Shown: positions 6,683 through 9,339 of the stretch, one piece after another
How the letters are laid out: each line of letters starts with the position of its first letter
Numbering within the stretch: the stretch's first letter is position 1
Origin: Candidatus Aciduliprofundum sp. JdFR-45
GTDB taxonomy: Archaea > Thermoplasmatota > Thermoplasmata > Thermoplasmatales > JdFR-45
Direction: 5' to 3'
DNA: 9,339 bases
NCBI GenBank assembly: GCA_002011395.1
Contig: MTNG01000008.1
Coordinates: forward strand, 1 to 9,339
Notes under the pieces: generated by a model
Databases searched by the model: none
What the model saw: the letters and a program-made list of their open reading frames with translations, nothing else
Told to the model about the DNA's origin: nothing
Program-made: the position numbers and the translations under genes

Positions 6683-8020
6683 TCAATCACCTCCGTTTTC
6701 TTCTTCCACGAGGGTTCTGAAGACCCTCTTTCCCTTACCGTATTCCTTGAACATAACGCGCCCCTCCTCTCTGAGCGCGCCGATGACGACATCAAACGCC
6801 TCCCCCAGCCAGGAAAAGGACCGGCGAAGGGAGGAGTAGGATATGCCACCGTCCGGTATACTCTCAAGCACCTCCTCCTTCACGACCTGGAGGCTGAACA
6901 GTTTTCCTTTGCCCTCCACCACATGCCCCGTCTCCTTCAACCTCTGGAGGGCTTCGGCGACCTCGTTCGGCTCCATGAACTCTGAGAACATCTCCTGAAG
7001 GTCCTCAAGCGATATTCCGGATGGGGGTATGGAGTTCAGGAGCAGGCTGTCCGTGTCGCCCATGGGTGGTTCGGCCTCCTCTGCCCTTGAAATCTCCTTG
7101 ATGGACCTCATATCCTCACGGAGGACCTCAACGGCATCCCCGAGGAGGGAAAGCATCTCTTCCATCTTTTTGAAACCGCTGTCCACGGAATCCCTGAGGG
7201 CAGCAAACTCCGTGTCCAGTTCGCTCAGATGTCTGCGAAGGGATTCAAGTTCCTGCTGCTGCTGATCCAGCCTTAGGAAAGTGCGCTGCATATCCAGACG
7301 GAGACGTTCCACAACGGTCTCCAGCTGAAGTATGTGTTTCGTGTTCTCCGTGGTGCGGTCTATGGCGAACTCCTGGCCCTTTGTCTTTATGAGGGCACGG
7401 AAGTTCTTGGGCCTGTATCCCGGGATCCTCTCCTGTATCTTCCTGAGAAGTTCTGTGTACGTTATGTGTATCTGCTTCGCGCTGATCATTCCCGTCTCTA
7501 TGGCCTTCGCTATGCCGCGTATCTTTATCCAGCCGTCCACGTAGCGGAAGAGTTCAGTCCCACTCGTCAGGAAGCGCACCTCCTCCAGTATGTTCTGCAC
7601 CTCCCTCTCCGCATCGTGAACTCCCAGCATGTGCCGCATGGCCCTCACGGCGTCGTCCAGCGTGTACTGATAGACGCTCTCCAGAATGTTGGCCGGCACC
7701 TTGTTGACGTCCAGTTCCTCCTCCAGACCGATCTCCTCGGATATGTGGCGGAGTTTCTTGGAGATGCGGGAGACCCTGTGATTGAGTTCCTTAAGAACCT
7801 CCATCCCCCGGTCTATGTCCTTCCTGTCCTGCGAGACGCGCCTTTCAAAGGATTTCAGTTTGCCCTCCATCTCCGCGCGCACCCTGTTAATCTCCTCCAT
7901 AACGGCGCTCTGGAGTTCCTGCACCTCCGCGCGGAGGGCCAGAAGTTCCTCCCTCTCGGCGTACTCCACTTCCTTTTCCTGCCCGCCCTGGCTCTCCTCC
8001 TGGTTTTCCACTTCAACCAT
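6683..8020 (-). CDS. Coiled-coil protein with central helical domain and tandem C-terminal winged-helix-like domains
   Basis: A 445-residue soluble protein; no named family recognised. Layout: an acidic, Gln/Glu-rich start (1-18); a first heptad-rich coiled coil (18-98); a mixed helical globular domain (104-222) with YVDGWIKIRGIAKAIETGMIS at 160-180; a second coiled coil (226-308) with a QQQQ run at 253-256; a Pro/acidic linker; then two winged-helix-like units, 322-378 (SGISLEDLQEMFSEF, then GHVVEGKGKLFSL as wing) and 379-438 (GGISYSSLRRSFSWL, then GRVMFKEYGKGKRVFRTL). The tandem winged helices suggest DNA binding or protein docking, and the coils a rod-like oligomer. It starts 6 nt after the roadblock-like gene with only a weak GTGAT ribosome binding site, so coupling is likely, and ends 2 nt before the Cys/His gene. 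It may be the output or scaffold of the operon; a role in chromosome organisation is an alternative. Confidence 0.85.
   Translation of the reverse strand: MVEVENQEESQGGQEKEVEYAEREELLALRAEVQELQSAVMEEINRVRAEMEGKLKSFERRVSQDRKDIDRGMEVLKELNHRVSRISKKLRHISEEIGLEEELDVNKVPANILESVYQYTLDDAVRAMRHMLGVHDAEREVQNILEEVRFLTSGTELFRYVDGWIKIRGIAKAIETGMISAKQIHITYTELLRKIQERIPGYRPKNFRALIKTKGQEFAIDRTTENTKHILQLETVVERLRLDMQRTFLRLDQQQQELESLRRHLSELDTEFAALRDSVDSGFKKMEEMLSLLGDAVEVLREDMRSIKEISRAEEAEPPMGDTDSLLLNSIPPSGISLEDLQEMFSEFMEPNEVAEALQRLKETGHVVEGKGKLFSLQVVKEEVLESIPDGGISYSSLRRSFSWLGEAFDVVIGALREEGRVMFKEYGKGKRVFRTLVEEENGGD
6687..6694 (-). promoter_or_regulatory. Strong ribosome binding site (GGAGGTGA) that decides a start
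   Basis: GGAGGTGA lies 6 nt before ATG 6680, inside the last codons of the coiled-coil gene. An upstream in-frame TTG would start at the very next base, which is too close for initiation, so this site selects the ATG. Confidence 0.8.
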
Positions 8021-8026
8021 GCGGCA

Positions 8027-8827
8027 TCACACAAACGAGCGGAGCTTCCGCTCCAGTTCCGACATCCACGTCCTGTACGTCTCGTCCGCTATCACATCCC
8101 CCCGCATCGGCCTTATGTGCCTCTCAATCACTATCTCCACGAACCTCCTCCAGAGGGCATCGGTCATGTACGGAGCGGTGGTCCCGAGTTCGTTGAAGGT
8201 CAGCACTATGACCTCATCCGCCATGCCGACGCCGAGAACCTCGGATATTCTATTCTTCAGGTGCTGGAGAATCTCCATGTTCTTCCTGTACTGCTTGGTG
8301 TGCGAGAAGTGATCAACGAAGAGTTTCCTGCTGAGGCGTTTCAACTCCTTCTGGATCTCCTCGGGGTACCCCTCAACGGCCCGGCCCTTCATGGGCTTCA
8401 ACTGAAAGACGTGGTTCACTATGACGCTCCACTTGAGAACCGCCTTTATCACCCTCTGCACGTCCTCGTAGCCGAGTTCGCGAGAGATGATGGATGCGAG
8501 AAACGCGTAATCACCGACGCTGGATATGATCATGCTTCCGTGGGAGTACTGCTCCATTATGACGCGGAGATTCTTGCTCTTCAACTGGTTGCATATGTGG
8601 TAGAGGTTTGACTTGAATATGTTCAGGAGGTAATACTGCTGAGGGGTCAGGTCTTCGGGAACCTGCGAGGCGAATATGCGCCCATCCACGCCCACGAATA
8701 GGACGATGTCTATTCCGCCCTCCTTCTGGAGTTCGCGGAGGCACAGATCCACGAGATAGCGGAGGAGCGTCACGTCCTCCGCTTCCATGGTCTTCTCGAG
8801 TTTCTTCTGTCCCACACCGGGCATCAT
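8027..8827 (-). CDS. Roadblock/LC7-like domain protein with C-terminal extension
   Basis: A 266-residue soluble protein. Residues ~18-138 fit a roadblock/LC7 (or longin-like) fold: a long helix (LLRYLVDLCLRELQ), strand IDIVLFVGVDGRIFASQ (39-55), a helix with YYLLNIFKSNLYHICNQL (65-82), strands LRVIMEQYSHGSMIISSVGDYAFLASII in 87-114, and a closing helix. Such domains dimerise and regulate small GTPases or ATPases (for example MglB acting on MglA). Residues ~150-266 are a charged helical region of unknown family with HFSHTKQYRKN (173-183) and LGTTAPYMTDALWRRFVE (214-231). ATG 8827 is chosen because AGAGGTGA lies 9 nt before it; M2 and M14 are alternatives. It begins 9 nt after the KaiC-like ATPase stop, so the ATPase is the obvious candidate partner. 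Domain assignment is by predicted strand and helix order only. Confidence 0.75.
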   Translation of the reverse strand: MMPGVGQKKLEKTMEAEDVTLLRYLVDLCLRELQKEGGIDIVLFVGVDGRIFASQVPEDLTPQQYYLLNIFKSNLYHICNQLKSKNLRVIMEQYSHGSMIISSVGDYAFLASIISRELGYEDVQRVIKAVLKWSVIVNHVFQLKPMKGRAVEGYPEEIQKELKRLSRKLFVDHFSHTKQYRKNMEILQHLKNRISEVLGVGMADEVIVLTFNELGTTAPYMTDALWRRFVEIVIERHIRPMRGDVIADETYRTWMSELERKLRSFV

Positions 8828-8836
8828 ACAGCCGTT

Positions 8837-8844
8837 TCACCTCT
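8837..8844 (-). promoter_or_regulatory. Ribosome binding site containing the upstream stop codon
   Basis: AGAGGTGA ends 9 nt before ATG 8827, and its last three bases are the TGA of the KaiC-like gene. Ribosomes finishing the ATPase would terminate on the initiation site of the roadblock-like gene, tying their expression together. Confidence 0.7.
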
Positions 8845-9339
8845 TAAGTTTGAACGAGTCAAACAGTATCTCCAGCACCTCCTCCGGGGAGTAGGGATAC
8901 TGCCAGTTGTCCCGGATCTTCTTTATCTTCTCAATAACGTGTTCGGGGGCGTTCATGCTCTGGGCAGTTTTTATCGCCCTGTCAAATACCTCGGAGTAGT
9001 CCCCGGGCTTCACCTCCTCAACCTCCGTCGGGGCGCTTCTGACCACTATGCCTGCGCCCCTCACGAATATGTACGGATACACCCCTTCGCCGTGCTTGGT
9101 CCCCCTCATCTTTATGATCTGGAGGGTCCTGTTGAAGGCGCCGCCCACGGGGTAGTACTCCAGATGGATAACGCCGTCCGAGAGGTACACCGGGATCAGG
9201 ACATCCTCGCCTATCGTCTCGCCGGGCTTCGCATGCTCCTCCACTGTGGCCAGCACCACGCCCAGTTCCTTCACCGTGTAGAAGAGTTTGCCTATGAGTT
9301 CGCGCTGTTCCAGTTGATCCGGCGTGGCCCATATCACGG
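8837..9339 (-). CDS. KaiC/RadA-like RecA-superfamily ATPase, C-terminal part (5' partial)
   Basis: The frame is open to the right edge; the GTG at 9337 is probably internal, and the Walker A and B motifs would lie beyond the window. The visible 166 residues match the second half of a KaiC-like ATPase core: VIWATPDQLEQRELIGKLFYTVKELGVVLATVEE (helix and strand after Walker B, the sensor region), then LIPVYLSDGVIHLEYY (47-62), RTLQIIKMRGTKHG (70-83) and YPYIFVRGAGIVV (87-99). The Y-L-S-D-G-V-I-x-L-E and K-M-R-G-T-x-H signatures are typical of archaeal KaiC-like proteins. A helical tail follows (113-166) with YSPEEVLEILFDSFK. Members couple ATP hydrolysis to signalling or motor regulation. It is upstream of the roadblock-like gene by 9 nt in the same run. 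Whether one or two ATPase domains precede this fragment is unknown. Confidence 0.82.
   Translation of the reverse strand, partial: VIWATPDQLEQRELIGKLFYTVKELGVVLATVEEHAKPGETIGEDVLIPVYLSDGVIHLEYYPVGGAFNRTLQIIKMRGTKHGEGVYPYIFVRGAGIVVRSAPTEVEEVKPGDYSEVFDRAIKTAQSMNAPEHVIEKIKKIRDNWQYPYSPEEVLEILFDSFKLKR

Noticed and set aside
6681..6686. TTG at 6686 as the start of the Cys/His protein
   Set aside because: It directly abuts GGAGGTGA with no spacer, while ATG 6680 has the ideal 6-nt spacing.
7253..7264. Short CTG-type trinucleotide run (encodes a QQQQ stretch on the minus strand)
   Set aside because: Four Gln codons within a Gln/Glu-rich coiled coil; too short to be a meaningful microsatellite.
7334..8611. 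A 425-codon open frame on the plus strand, antisense to the roadblock-like and coiled-coil genes
   Set aside because: It spans the junction of two well-supported minus-strand genes, has a composition rich in His, Leu, Pro and Val without domain logic, and has no ribosome binding site I could see. It is a shadow of GC-biased codon use.

Overview
The window reads as archaeal chromosome, most likely a euryarchaeote or Thermoplasmatota-type organism. The evidence is a protein resembling the C-terminal part of the archaeal oligosaccharyltransferase AglB, a KaiC/RecA-superfamily ATPase tail, a probable roadblock/LC7-like protein, strong GGAGGTGA-type ribosome binding sites, frequent ATA (Ile) and AGG (Arg) codons, and cell-surface proteins packed with N-glycosylation sequons. 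The exact lineage cannot be fixed from this sequence alone. Coding density is near complete: no gap exceeds 36 bases, and I saw no tRNA, rRNA, CRISPR array or mobile element.

Left part, plus strand (1-4867): two genes 3 nt apart. The first is open at the left edge. Its first ~185 residues look like the end of the AglB/STT3 catalytic ectodomain. They are followed by about 920 residues of tandem small beta-sandwich domains, two C-terminal NEW3/CARDB-like domains and a final membrane anchor. The second is a 256-residue secreted protein with a signal peptide, Ig-like/CARDB-like domains and a C-terminal membrane anchor. Both project most of their mass outside the cell and carry many N-X-S/T sequons (26 and 5 by my count).

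Right part, minus strand (9339 down to 4873): six genes in one direction with spacings of 9, 6, 2, -4 and 36 nt. In transcription order they are a KaiC-like ATPase (open at the right edge), a roadblock/LC7-like protein, a coiled-coil protein with two winged-helix-like domains, a small protein with a Cys/His cluster, its paralogue in which every one of those Cys/His positions is replaced, and a GNAT acetyltransferase. The first five are almost certainly one operon. The acetyltransferase may be co-transcribed or have its own weak promoter.

The two blocks converge with only 5 nt between stop codons. The most interesting candidates for an undescribed system are (a) the KaiC-like / roadblock-like / coiled-coil-winged-helix / paired-sensor operon, which looks like a cytoplasmic signal-transduction or regulatory module, and (b) the apparently giant AglB-type protein with a multi-domain surface extension and its co-transcribed anchored partner. 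Functions of both as systems are inference.
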